Shown piece by piece: positions 54,522-63,339 of a DNA stretch of 64,000 nucleotides; the stretch's first letter is position 1, and every line of letters begins with the position of its first letter. Where the stretch lies: assembly GCA_015056145.1 (NCBI GenBank), contig SVGY01000001.1, positions 372,001 through 436,000 of the forward strand, read 5' to 3'. Source of the DNA: Clostridiales bacterium. Its GTDB lineage: Bacteria; Bacillota; Clostridia; Christensenellales; Aristaeellaceae. The position numbers and the translations under genes are program-made. The notes beneath the pieces are model-generated. The model made no database searches and was not told where the DNA came from. It saw nothing but the letters and a program-made list of their open reading frames with translations.

Positions 54522-56000
54522 TTAAGCCTTGAAAAGTTCTTCCTTTCGACGGATCATCTCAGGAATCCGGTCGATATATACCGTCACATTGGTCACATTG
54601 GGAGCCCGCTCAATGCGCAGCTCCCGGTCGGAGTACACCCGTTTGGAGATAGCGCCGGCTCCCACTGCAATCACGGAGCCTGTTTCCTCCATCATGTCGA
54701 TATTGTAAAGGCAGGCATTGCCGGGTGTGGCATAGCCCACGTTCTGCTGCTGGCCGGCCATATACTTCTGGCGGTAGAGGTAGTAGGGTTCCATGCCCAG
54801 CAGCGATGCGGTCTCCTCCCCCATCCGAACCATTTCCGCAGTCATGGCGGCATCCGGGAGGGGGTATTTTTCAAGATTCAGCCTGCTGGAACGCTTGATG
54901 GCCAAGGTGTGCACTGTCAGGCTGTCCGGTTTCAGGCGAAGGATCTCGTCCATGGTATGGCGGAATTCCTCCAGACCCTCGCCGGGCAAGCCTGCGATCA
55001 CATCCATGTTGATGTTGGTAAAGCCCATCTCCCGGGCCAGTTCAAAGGCCTCTACCGTCTGGGCGGCAGTATGATCCCTGCCGATACGCACGAGGGTTTC
55101 GTCATTCATGGTCTGGGGGTTGATGCTGATGCGGTCAACGCCCAGGCGTTTCAGGGTTTCCAGTTTGCCCCGGGTGATGGTATCGGGCCGTCCGGCCTCC
55201 ACGGTGTATTCGCAGGCATCCGGGTACAGCGCCATAATCTTTTCCATCAGGGCTGAAAACTGCTCCTCGTTGAGGGCGCTGGGCGTTCCTCCGCCCACAT
55301 ATACCGCCCGAAGCTTCAATCCGCATCTGCCAAACATATCCCGTGCTTCTTCAATTTCCCGGTGCAGGGCTTCCAGATAGGGGCCCACCAGCTTGCCCTT
55401 GCCCACGGCCTCGCCGGGAAAGGAGCAATAGGCGCAACGGGTACGGCAGAAGGGGATGGATACATACAGGTCCGCCTCGTTGGCAGCAGGTTCCGGCAGT
55501 GTCTGCTGCACCTGAACGATGCGCCGGAGCAGATCCACCTTTTCCGCAGAAACGTCAAACTCCTGCATAACCCCCTTACAAGCTTCCTCCATGCTGCAAC
55601 CCTGGCTCAGCTTTTCGTAAATAAGCCGTGTGGGCCGGATACCGGTAAGGGAACCCCAGGGAGGCTGATGGCCGGTGATTTTTTTCAAAAGCTCGTAGAG
55701 GTTAATTTTGCTCAGCCTTTTGATGCAGCGTTTGGCCAGCAATTCCTGCCGTTCCGGTTCCACCTCAGGCAGGAAGGAAGCCTTTTCCATTACTTCTGTG
55801 CCAATCACAAAGCGGCTCAAGCATTCCTGCCCTTTCTGTTCAAACTGATGCAGGATTACAAAATCATCCTGCTGGATCTCGTCCTTTTCCGGGTTGATCA
55901 AAAAGCATTCTGCATGATAAAACAGCCTTGCCACTTCGCAAAGCTCGTTTCCGAGGCTGTCAAGGGGCGTAATGAGAACCGCCCGTCCGATATCAATCAT
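54522..56000 (-). CDS. hemZ: Oxygen-independent coproporphyrinogen III oxidase-like radical SAM protein
   Basis: 492-aa radical SAM enzyme. An N-terminal extra domain of about 160 residues with PPWGSLTGIRPTRLIYEKL is the HemZ hallmark. Then YVSIPFCRTRCAYCSF holds the CxxxCxxC cluster, followed by VYVGGGTPSALNEEQF, SINPQTMNDETLVRIGR and MDVIAGLPGEGLEEF. HemZ or its relatives work in heme synthesis or heme handling; in anaerobes the real substrate is uncertain. Downstream of the MBL hydrolase gene (17-nt gap). Confidence 0.92.
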   Translation of the reverse strand: MIDIGRAVLITPLDSLGNELCEVARLFYHAECFLINPEKDEIQQDDFVILHQFEQKGQECLSRFVIGTEVMEKASFLPEVEPERQELLAKRCIKRLSKINLYELLKKITGHQPPWGSLTGIRPTRLIYEKLSQGCSMEEACKGVMQEFDVSAEKVDLLRRIVQVQQTLPEPAANEADLYVSIPFCRTRCAYCSFPGEAVGKGKLVGPYLEALHREIEEARDMFGRCGLKLRAVYVGGGTPSALNEEQFSALMEKIMALYPDACEYTVEAGRPDTITRGKLETLKRLGVDRISINPQTMNDETLVRIGRDHTAAQTVEAFELAREMGFTNINMDVIAGLPGEGLEEFRHTMDEILRLKPDSLTVHTLAIKRSSRLNLEKYPLPDAAMTAEMVRMGEETASLLGMEPYYLYRQKYMAGQQQNVGYATPGNACLYNIDMMEETGSVIAVGAGAISKRVYSDRELRIERAPNVTNVTVYIDRIPEMIRRKEELFKA

Positions 56001-56017
56001 AGCGAAAAATCCTTCCG

Positions 56018-56614
56018 TTATCTGCCTGCGTAGGTGAAATCCCCATGGCCGGGGTAAGCGATGCGCTTTGGCTCAAGAAAGAGAAGCATGCGAAGGCTCT
56101 GCTTCAGGTCCTTGAAGCTGCCGTCCCAGAAATCCGTACGGCCGTAACCGCCGAGAAACAGCGTATCGCCGGTGAAAACACACTGCTCCTCCCCTACCAT
56201 GTAGCAGCAGCTGCCCTTGCTGTGACCGGGGGTGTGAACCACCTGCACCCGGATACCGCCCAAAAGCAGTTCCTGTTTATCCACCAGGGTTTTGGGCACA
56301 GTATGAACCACCACTTGCCTTTCCATGGTTCCGCTCTCATTTTTCACGGGATCAATCAGCTTTTCTGCATCCAGTTCGTGAATATATACAGGGATGCCAA
56401 AATGACTGCATACTTCATCCACTGCGCCGATGTGGTCAAAATGGCCGTGGGTGAGCAGCACTGCCACAGGCTTGCGCTGGCTGACTGCCTGAATAATCTT
56501 CTGGCCATCATCGCCCGGATCCACGATGAAGAGTTCCTGCGTATCGGGATTCACAGCAAAATAGCAGTTTTCGTCCATGGTTCCGGTTTTTACGATCTCA
56601 ATTTGTGCCTGCAA
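56018..56614 (-). CDS. MBL-fold hydrolase (glyoxalase II-like)
   Basis: 198-aa metallo-beta-lactamase-fold hydrolase. Metal ligands THGHFDHIGAV, HTPGHSKGSCCY, TGDTLF and PGHGDFT are complete; the usual thioesterase-like core is short. It could hydrolyse S-lactoylglutathione-like thioesters, but substrates of this subgroup are unknown. TTG 56614 sits 8 nt after GGAG; GTG 56623 overlaps that GGAG and is less likely. It follows dtd by about 20 nt in the relA-dtd-MBL-hemZ order. Confidence 0.92.
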   Translation of the reverse strand: MQAQIEIVKTGTMDENCYFAVNPDTQELFIVDPGDDGQKIIQAVSQRKPVAVLLTHGHFDHIGAVDEVCSHFGIPVYIHELDAEKLIDPVKNESGTMERQVVVHTVPKTLVDKQELLLGGIRVQVVHTPGHSKGSCCYMVGEEQCVFTGDTLFLGGYGRTDFWDGSFKDLKQSLRMLLFLEPKRIAYPGHGDFTYAGR

Positions 56615-56633
56615 AACAATCACTCCGCTATCA

Positions 56634-57083
56634 TCAAAAAATCTTCCGGGAGTCCAGAAGGATCGTCACCGGGCCGTCGTTGATAAGGCTTACTTTCATA
56701 TCCGCCCCAAACCGGCCGGTTTCCACTGTGATGCCCTCGCTGCGCCAACGTTCAACTATTTTTTCGTACATGGGTACAGCCAGCTCCGGCCTTGCAGCGG
56801 TGATAAAGCTGGGCCGCCTGCCGCCCCGTGCGTCCCCAAAAAGGGTAAACTGGCTGATGGCGAGAATTGCGCCCTGAACGTCCGCAAGACATTTGTTCAT
56901 CTTTCCGTTTTCATCCTCAAAGATGCGAAGCCCGGAGACCTTTTTTGCAATGTAGTCCAGATCGGCATCCGTGTCCTCCACTTCCACACCGATAAGGGCA
57001 ACATAACCCGGGCCAATCTGCCCGATGACCTCGCCGTCCACCCGGACGGAGGCTTCTGAAACACGCTGAATCACACAACGCAT
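56634..57083 (-). CDS. dtd: D-aminoacyl-tRNA deacylase
   Basis: 149-aa proofreading enzyme that removes D-amino acids (and glycine from tRNA-Ala). RVSEASVRVDGEVIGQIGPG, the SQFTLFGDARGG motif with SQF-T, and the cross-subunit NDGPVT near the C-terminus are all present. Full length. It follows relA by 18 nt, as in many Firmicutes. Confidence 0.96.
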   Translation of the reverse strand: MRCVIQRVSEASVRVDGEVIGQIGPGYVALIGVEVEDTDADLDYIAKKVSGLRIFEDENGKMNKCLADVQGAILAISQFTLFGDARGGRRPSFITAARPELAVPMYEKIVERWRSEGITVETGRFGADMKVSLINDGPVTILLDSRKIF

Positions 57084-57101
57084 GGTGATCCCTGCCTTTC
57101 C

Positions 57102-59300
57102 TCAGGAGGCCGAACGATAGACCTCCACAATATCGCTGCGCTTGCGGAGCTGGACAAAAAGCCGGTCCAGCATTTCCCTGCTGCGCACCTGCACCACCAT
57201 GGTAATAACGCAGGTTTTCTTTCTTTCATCCCGCTTTGCGGACACCGCCACAATAGGGATATTCATGTTGCCGATGCACATGGCCAGTTCGCCCAGGAGG
57301 CTTACATGGTCGTATGCAATGATATTGATGGAGGCGTTGAAGGCCTCGCCCGCTTCGGTGGAAGCCCAGCTGACCTCTACCATACGCTCCTGCTCAGCGG
57401 AATTGTTGGCATTGGGGCAGTCGGTTTTGTGCACCGTTACGCCCCGGCCACGGGTGATGTAACCGATGATCTCATCGCCGGGCACAGGGTTGCAGCAGCG
57501 GGCAAAACGAACCAGCATGCCACTTTCGCCCTTTACATACACGCCGTGGGAGGGTTTGCCAAGCTGCTTGTTGATATCTTCCCGGCTGACCTCCTGCACT
57601 TTGGGCGCAACCTGTGTTTCCGTTTTGCGCTGTTCTTCCAGCAAACGGCTGACCACATATGCGCTGGCGATACCGCCGTAGCCCACGGCGCCGTAGATAT
57701 CTTCCAGTTCTGCAAAGGCATACCGTTTCAGGATGCCATCGTAATACTCCGGTTTGGTAAGGGCGTATAGATCCACACCCCGGCGCTTGGCCTCCTTTTC
57801 CAGCATATCACGACCCCGGACCACGTTTTCGCCCCGAAGCTCACGCTTCAAAAACTGGCGGATTTTTGCTTTGGCCTGCTGGGTACGGGCCATTTTGAGC
57901 CAGTCCATGCTGGGGCCCTTGGAGGATGCTGAGGTGATAACCTCCACCCGGTCGCCGGTCTGTAGTTCGGAATCCAGCGTTACAATGCGACCGTTCACCT
58001 TTGCACCTATGCAGTGGTTACCCACATCCGAGTGGATGCGATAGGCAAAATCAATAGGCGTTGCGCCTCGCTGCATGGAGATAATATCTCCCTTGGGTGT
58101 GAACAGAAGCACTTCCTCGCTGAACAGATCCGTCTTCAGGCTGTCGATAAACTCCTGACTGTCACGGGTATCGCCCTGCCAGTCCAGAATCTGCCTGAGC
58201 CAATAGAGCTTGGAATCCAGCGAGCCGTCGCTGCTGCCCTCCTTGTAGCGCCAGTGTGCAGCCACGCCGAATTCGGCAATGCGGTGCATTTCCCAGGTGC
58301 GGATCTGAATTTCAAAAGGAAAGGGCATCTTTCTGCCGCCGATAACGGTGGTATGCAGGCTCTGGTACATATTGCCCTTGGGCACGCTGATATAATCCTT
58401 GAAACGGCCCGGAATCTGGTTCCACAGAACGTGTACAATGCCCAGCACCGTGTAGCAGTCCTGGACGGAATCCACCAGCACACGCACGGCGATCAAGTCA
58501 TAAATCTGGTCGAAAGTCTTGCCTTGCCCGTGCATTTTTTTGTAGATGGAATAAAGATGCTTGGGCCTGCCGTCGATCTCGTACTTGATCTTCTGCTGAT
58601 CCAGCTTGTCCGACAGCTGGGAGATAACCATGCGGATGCTTTCCTCCCGCTCTGTGCGGCGCAGGCCGACCTTTTGAGCAATCTCATGGAATGCCTGGGG
58701 ATCGATATATTTAAAGCTGAGATCCTCCAATTCACTCTTGATGGAGTTGATGCCAAGGCGATGTGCCAGCGGGGCATAAATATCCAGCGTTTCGTGAGCG
58801 ATGGCCTTCTGCCGCTCCTCGGACTGGAAGCGCAGCGTGCGCATGTTATGCAGCCGATCCGCCAGTTTGATAACCACCACCCGGATATCCTTGCTCATGG
58901 CCAGGATCATCTTGCGCAGGCTCTCGGCCTTCTGTTCCTCCCGGTTGGTAAAATCCAGCTTGTCCAGCTTGGTCACGCCGTCCACCAGCTGAGCCACCTC
59001 GTCGCCAAATTCCTGCCGGAGGGTGTCGAGGGTGATATTCGGGCAATCCTCCACCGTATCATGCAAAAAACCCGCAGCCACAGTGGGTGCGTCAATCATC
59101 AGGTCAGTAAGAATGCTGGCCACGGATACAGGATGGATAAAATAGGGCTCGCCGCTTTTGCGCACCTGTCCGCTGTGGGCCTGCTCCGCAAATTCATAGG
59201 CCTTCTTGACCAAAAGGTAGCTGTCGCCGGGATGCTGTTTCTGCATACGGGCCAACATTTTCTCCAAAGGCATGCATTCATTTGTGATGTAGGTCAGCAT
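57102..59300 (-). CDS. relA: Bifunctional (p)ppGpp synthetase/hydrolase (RelA/SpoT homologue)
   Basis: 732-aa stringent response enzyme. Hydrolase HD domain: HSGQVRKSGEPYFIHPVSVASIL, FLHDTVEDCPN and VIKLADRLHNMRTL. Synthetase domain: EIDGRPKHLYSIYKKM, YDLIAVRVLVDSVQDCYTVLG, YQSLHTTVIGG and EIQIRTWEMHRIAEFGVAAHW. Then TGS (LFTPKGDIISMQRGATPIDFAYRIHSDVG), a zinc-finger-like region (RFARCCNPVPGDEIIGYITRGRGVTVHKTDCPN) and a C-terminal ACT domain. ATG 59300 has GAGGTG upstream. First gene of the relA-dtd-MBL-hemZ run. Confidence 0.97.
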   Translation of the reverse strand: MLTYITNECMPLEKMLARMQKQHPGDSYLLVKKAYEFAEQAHSGQVRKSGEPYFIHPVSVASILTDLMIDAPTVAAGFLHDTVEDCPNITLDTLRQEFGDEVAQLVDGVTKLDKLDFTNREEQKAESLRKMILAMSKDIRVVVIKLADRLHNMRTLRFQSEERQKAIAHETLDIYAPLAHRLGINSIKSELEDLSFKYIDPQAFHEIAQKVGLRRTEREESIRMVISQLSDKLDQQKIKYEIDGRPKHLYSIYKKMHGQGKTFDQIYDLIAVRVLVDSVQDCYTVLGIVHVLWNQIPGRFKDYISVPKGNMYQSLHTTVIGGRKMPFPFEIQIRTWEMHRIAEFGVAAHWRYKEGSSDGSLDSKLYWLRQILDWQGDTRDSQEFIDSLKTDLFSEEVLLFTPKGDIISMQRGATPIDFAYRIHSDVGNHCIGAKVNGRIVTLDSELQTGDRVEVITSASSKGPSMDWLKMARTQQAKAKIRQFLKRELRGENVVRGRDMLEKEAKRRGVDLYALTKPEYYDGILKRYAFAELEDIYGAVGYGGIASAYVVSRLLEEQRKTETQVAPKVQEVSREDINKQLGKPSHGVYVKGESGMLVRFARCCNPVPGDEIIGYITRGRGVTVHKTDCPNANNSAEQERMVEVSWASTEAGEAFNASINIIAYDHVSLLGELAMCIGNMNIPIVAVSAKRDERKKTCVITMVVQVRSREMLDRLFVQLRKRSDIVEVYRSAS

Positions 59301-59448
59301 TACGGTCACCTCGTTTCAAAGGACTGGCAGTGGCTTTGCTTTCGCTCGGTACAGCAGGGTAAGCTATACTAATTTATCATTATATCATTTTCCGAAAGAA
59401 ATGAACAGTATTTACGCTCAATCCCGAAAAAGAGAACAAAATCAGAAA

Positions 59449-59491
59449 ACACCCCCGTCTCCCAGGCCTATGCCGGAGATGACGGGGGTGT
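59449..59491 (-). terminator. Terminator of lipoprotein gene
   Basis: ACACCCCCGTC (59449-59459) pairs with GACGGGGGTGT (59481-59491); TTTTCTG follows on the minus strand. Confidence 0.75.
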
Positions 59492-59504
59492 ATTTACATT
59501 TGAT

Positions 59505-60371
59505 TTAGCGGGGAGCGATGGTATCACGGATGTGATAGAACACTTCCATGTAATCATCCTTATAAGCCAGCGGATAGGATACTTCCACGCCGTAGAGCTT
59601 GCCATCCTTGCAGGCATAGTGGATACGGCCGCCTACATCCACGCCGTTGGCCAACGTGCCGGAGTAATTGCCATAGTAACCGTTTGCGCCCATCAGGTGG
59701 CGCTTATCCACAGTGCTGGGCTTCCATTCCACAAAGTTCAGCGAGCCAATGGATTTGAGCCGCTGAGACACTTCCTTCTTCAGGTCGCCCTCGTCATAAT
59801 TGGTATTGACGGGAACGGCGTAGAAGGTAAGCGTGCACTGATAGCCATCGTGCATTTCGGTTTCAGGCTCCGTCAGCACGAATACATCAGACAGGGAATC
59901 GTCCACAAGCCAGCCGCTGGGTGCCTCAAAAGTAATACCAAGGCTGCCGGAGGTATAGCTGGCATAGCTGAATGTGAGAGGACCCCGGGGCGTCGGCGAA
60001 GGCATATCCACAGGCAGCAGCGGGATGGGTGTGCTGCCCGCATAGGGGTATACCGTGCCTTCGGGCTGAGCGTAAGCAGCGTAGGGATCTTCGCCGTATC
60101 CTTCCTCTGCAAAGGGATCCACCAGGTTTTCCTCGGCAAGGGCATCCTCGGCGGTGAAGTCCACATCGTAGGGATTTTCATCAAAAACGCTGGGTTCATC
60201 CTGGGGCTCTACCACCACAGGGGCGGGGGTATCCGTTACAGTAACCGGGCCCAGGTACTGAGTAGCCTCGGCAAAAATCTGCTGGTTCTTGCCAGGTTTA
60301 TCGCTGCTGCAGCCAGTCAGCACAACAAGCATCATAAGCAGGCAAAGTGCGATCAGTAAGCGACGTTTCAT
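59505..60371 (-). CDS. Predicted lipoprotein of unknown function
   Basis: 288-aa lipoprotein: signal peptide with lipobox VLTGC (Cys about 21). A long acidic low-complexity linker (about 25-135, rich in Asp, Glu, Pro and Tyr) precedes a C-terminal domain starting TSGSLGITFEAPSGWLVDD...VFVLTEPETEMHDGYQCTLTFYAV and ending AYKDDYMEVFYHIRDTI. This resembles the PsbP/LpqN-like small domain found on other Firmicutes lipoproteins. AGGAGG precedes the ATG. Single gene. Confidence 0.82.
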   Translation of the reverse strand: MKRRLLIALCLLMMLVVLTGCSSDKPGKNQQIFAEATQYLGPVTVTDTPAPVVVEPQDEPSVFDENPYDVDFTAEDALAEENLVDPFAEEGYGEDPYAAYAQPEGTVYPYAGSTPIPLLPVDMPSPTPRGPLTFSYASYTSGSLGITFEAPSGWLVDDSLSDVFVLTEPETEMHDGYQCTLTFYAVPVNTNYDEGDLKKEVSQRLKSIGSLNFVEWKPSTVDKRHLMGANGYYGNYSGTLANGVDVGGRIHYACKDGKLYGVEVSYPLAYKDDYMEVFYHIRDTIAPR

Positions 60372-60474
60372 GCATCGTTCCTCCTATCAGAGTATCCTCT
60401 GCCATCATAAAACGAATTGCAAAGAAGATTTCTTCACATTGTCATTTTATTGTAACATTTAACAGGCTATTCCG

Positions 60475-61446
60475 TCAAGGATTCTGCTGATTTTCGCAGT
60501 CCAGCTCCTCATAGCGCACATGGTACAGCCGCCGGTCAAGGGACCAGATCTTCTCGCTGAATACGCCGGGCTTCAATTTGGCTATTGCGCCCTGCATCTC
60601 GTTCATGCGTGCATCCAAAAGATCGATCCAGTGCAGCGCTTCAGCCTCGGGGAACATGGGCTTGCGGGGGCTGCCAAAATCAGGCTCGCCATGGTGGCTG
60701 AGCATCATGTGCTGGAGCATCAGCACCACCTCGCCGGAAATTCCCAGACGGTTTGCCGCTTCCTGGATGCGGGTCACGCCCAGCACCAGATGCCCAAGCA
60801 GCAGGCCCTCGGCGCTGTAATCCTTCACAACGCCCATATCGCTGGAATCCATTTCCTCGGTCTTGCACAGGTCGTGAAGGATCACGCCTGCAAACAACAG
60901 ATCCTGATTGAGAAAATCGTACTGCTGAACGATCAGCTTGGCCAGCCGCAGCATACCCGTGGTATGGTGCAGAAGTCCGCCCCTTTCCGCATGGTGGATT
61001 TTCTGAGCAGCAGGGAAATACAAAAGCCTGCTTTCGTACTGCCGAAGCAGATCCAGCGTGAGCCTTCGGATGGACTCGGTCTGGAAATTCTGTGCGGTTT
61101 CCACCAGTTCCCGGTACATATCTTCGGGCTTTTCCGGAGCACAGGGGGCCAGCAGAGAAAGATCCACCGGGTCGCTGTCCTCGGCGGTGCGGATGCGTTC
61201 CACACGCAGCTGCAGTCTTCCGTTGTATTCCAGCGTGGTGCCCCGCACCTTGATGATGCTTCCGGGCATGGGGCAGGGTACATTGCCATCCCATACTTTG
61301 GCGTTTACCTCGCCGGTTTTGTCCACAAGGTTCAGGTCCAGATACTTGGAGCCATTGCTGCCGGTACGCTGGTCTGCGGTGCGCACCAGCAGAAACCCTT
61401 CAAACTTCTGCTCCTTTTCCAGCTGACAAATGGGTTGCTGGGCCAT
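60475..61446 (-). CDS. yhaM: 3'-5' exoribonuclease YhaM family
   Basis: 323-aa protein. An N-terminal OB-fold (EGFLLVRTADQRTGSNGSKYLDLNLVDKTGEVNAKVWD) is followed by an HD domain with HHTTGMLRLAK, FAGVILHDLCKTEEM (HD) and LMLQHMMLSHHGEPDFGSPRKPMFPEA. YhaM trims single-stranded RNA (and DNA) ends. ATG 61446 follows AAGGAG by 7 nt. It lies 23 nt downstream of dnaB. Confidence 0.93.
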   Translation of the reverse strand: MAQQPICQLEKEQKFEGFLLVRTADQRTGSNGSKYLDLNLVDKTGEVNAKVWDGNVPCPMPGSIIKVRGTTLEYNGRLQLRVERIRTAEDSDPVDLSLLAPCAPEKPEDMYRELVETAQNFQTESIRRLTLDLLRQYESRLLYFPAAQKIHHAERGGLLHHTTGMLRLAKLIVQQYDFLNQDLLFAGVILHDLCKTEEMDSSDMGVVKDYSAEGLLLGHLVLGVTRIQEAANRLGISGEVVLMLQHMMLSHHGEPDFGSPRKPMFPEAEALHWIDLLDARMNEMQGAIAKLKPGVFSEKIWSLDRRLYHVRYEELDCENQQNP

Positions 61447-61469
61447 AAGCATCTCCTTCTACTGTTGGT

Positions 61470-62852
61470 TTATTCTGCGTACATAGCCACCACGGTGCCG
61501 GGTTTGTTGGTATAGCGGGCAAACTCTGCCTGCCACTCCACCTCCACGGTGCCGATAGGGCCGTTTCTTTGTTTTGCAACGATGATCTCGCCCTGGTTAT
61601 CGTCCGGCTTGGGGCCGTCCTCCGGGCCGCCGGCGGTAGCGTAGTAACCTTCTCTGTGCAGGAACATGACCACGTCGGCATCCTGCTCGATGCTACCGGA
61701 ATCACGGAGGTCGCTGAGCAAGGGGCGTTTGTTGTCACGGTTGGAGGGCGCACGGCTCAGCTGGGCGCACGCCAGCACAGGGATTTTCAGTTCAAGGGCG
61801 ATGGATTTCAGCTGGCGGCTGATTTCACTCACTTCCAGCTGACGGTTTTCCACACGCTTGTCCGTGGTCATCAGGCCCAGATAGTCGATAATGATCAGAT
61901 CCAGACCCTGCTCCATCATCAGACGGCGGCAACGGCTTCGGAGCTGCGAGGGCGAAAGGCCGGAGGAGTCATCCACATACATGCGGCAGGAGGACAGGTC
62001 GTTGATGCTGTCGCCCAGCTTGACCCATTCCTCGTCGGAGAGCATACCATTGCGGACACGCTGCATATTCACGCCCGCCTCCGAGCACAGCAGACGCATA
62101 CCGATCTGTTCCGCAGGCATTTCCAGGCTGAAAATAGCCACGCAGCGCTTACCCTTGGTAGCGGCAAACTGTGCAACTCCCAGCGCCATAGAGGTTTTAC
62201 CCATGGCAGGGCGCGCACCCACCAGCACCAGCTCGCCTCCATGGAGGCCTGTCAGCATACGGTCCAGGTCATAAAGGCCTGTAGGCACACCGGAAAGGCG
62301 GCCTTTCAAAAGGCTCTGCTGCTCAATTCGGTCAAAGGTGGAAAGCAGCACCTTCTGCAAGGGCATCAGGGTTTCTGCGCCGCTGCGCCGCATCACGATA
62401 TCGAAGATCTGCCTTTCAGCATTCCGGAGCACATCCTGCACAGGGTCGGACTGGGCATAGCACTGTCGGGTGATCTCCTGGGAAGCTGCGATGAGCTTGC
62501 GCAGGGTGGCCTTTTCCTGAACGATTTCAATATAGGTACGGGTATTGGCAGTGGTGGGCACAAAGCGGATGGCCTCCAGCAGATAAGCCGCACCGCCGAT
62601 ACCGTCCAGAGTGCCCCGACGGCTCAGCTCGTTGGAGAGCGTCATCACGTCGATGGGGCTGCCGGAAATGTGCAATTCCCTCATGGCGCCGAAGATTTCC
62701 TTGTGCTCAGCGCTGTAAAAATCTTCTGGCATAAGGGTTTCAAAGGCAAGGGTGGCTGCGCCGGTATCCTGCAGAACTGCGCCTATAACAGACCGCTCCG
62801 CATCGATGCTGTTTGGCGGCACGGCGGTAATAAGTCCCGGCTGCTGTTCCAT
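61470..62852 (-). CDS. dnaB: Replicative DNA helicase
   Basis: 460-aa hexameric helicase of the replication fork. N-terminal domain SIDAERSVIGAVLQDT; Walker A GARPAMGKTSMALGVA in the RecA-like domain; Walker B LDLIIIDYLGLM; ERNLEISEISRQLK-type H3 (here ENRQLEVSEISRQLKSIALELKIPVLACAQLSR), and C-terminal FLHREGYY and AKQRNGPIGTVE. AAGGAGGG precedes the ATG. It follows rplI by 37 nt. Confidence 0.97.
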   Translation of the reverse strand: MEQQPGLITAVPPNSIDAERSVIGAVLQDTGAATLAFETLMPEDFYSAEHKEIFGAMRELHISGSPIDVMTLSNELSRRGTLDGIGGAAYLLEAIRFVPTTANTRTYIEIVQEKATLRKLIAASQEITRQCYAQSDPVQDVLRNAERQIFDIVMRRSGAETLMPLQKVLLSTFDRIEQQSLLKGRLSGVPTGLYDLDRMLTGLHGGELVLVGARPAMGKTSMALGVAQFAATKGKRCVAIFSLEMPAEQIGMRLLCSEAGVNMQRVRNGMLSDEEWVKLGDSINDLSSCRMYVDDSSGLSPSQLRSRCRRLMMEQGLDLIIIDYLGLMTTDKRVENRQLEVSEISRQLKSIALELKIPVLACAQLSRAPSNRDNKRPLLSDLRDSGSIEQDADVVMFLHREGYYATAGGPEDGPKPDDNQGEIIVAKQRNGPIGTVEVEWQAEFARYTNKPGTVVAMYAE

Positions 62853-62889
62853 GGCTGATCCCTCCTTATCCTCTGAATGAAAGCGTTGC

Positions 62890-63339
62890 TTACTTGGACA
62901 TGGCCTCTACTTTTACCTTCATGTTAGCCTTAATGCCATTGTATACGGATACAACGACGGGATATTCGCCAGTCTGGCGGATGGGGTCGCATTCCAGCTT
63001 ACGCTTGTCGATCTGAGCGCCGTGCTGCTCCTTAAGGGCATCCACGATTTCCTGATTGGTAATGCTGCCGTAGAGGCGGCCGGTATCGCCGCACTTCACC
63101 TTCAGCTGGATGATCTTGCCCTTGAGGCTGTCGGCCACCTTCTGGGCTTCTTCACGGCGTTCCTGCTCCAGGCGGGCTTCATTGGCACGCTTGCGTTCGA
63201 TTTCCTTCACAGCGCCGGGAGTGGCTTCCACGGCCCACTTGCGGGGGAACAGAAAATTGCGGGCATAGCCGTCGGAAATATTGAGGATATCATCCTTTTT
63301 ACCGGTTCCCTTAACATCGCAGAGCAAAATGACTTTCAT
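62890..63339 (-). CDS. rplI: 50S ribosomal protein L9
   Basis: 149-aa ribosomal protein. [40 protein letters not shown] is the N-terminal rRNA-binding domain; a long connecting helix ([23 protein letters not shown]) and the C-terminal domain follow. It overlaps yybS by 4 nt, with AAGGAGG within the yybS end. Confidence 0.97.
   Translation of the reverse strand: MKVILLCDVKGTGKKDDILNISDGYARNFLFPRKWAVEATPGAVKEIERKRANEARLEQERREEAQKVADSLKGKIIQLKVKCGDTGRLYGSITNQEIVDALKEQHGAQIDKRKLECDPIRQTGEYPVVVSVYNGIKANMKVKVEAMSK

Noticed and set aside
53046-55256. 736-codon open frame antisense to glpK and hemZ
   Set aside because: It spans two clear genes on the other strand and their junction, so it is a composition effect.
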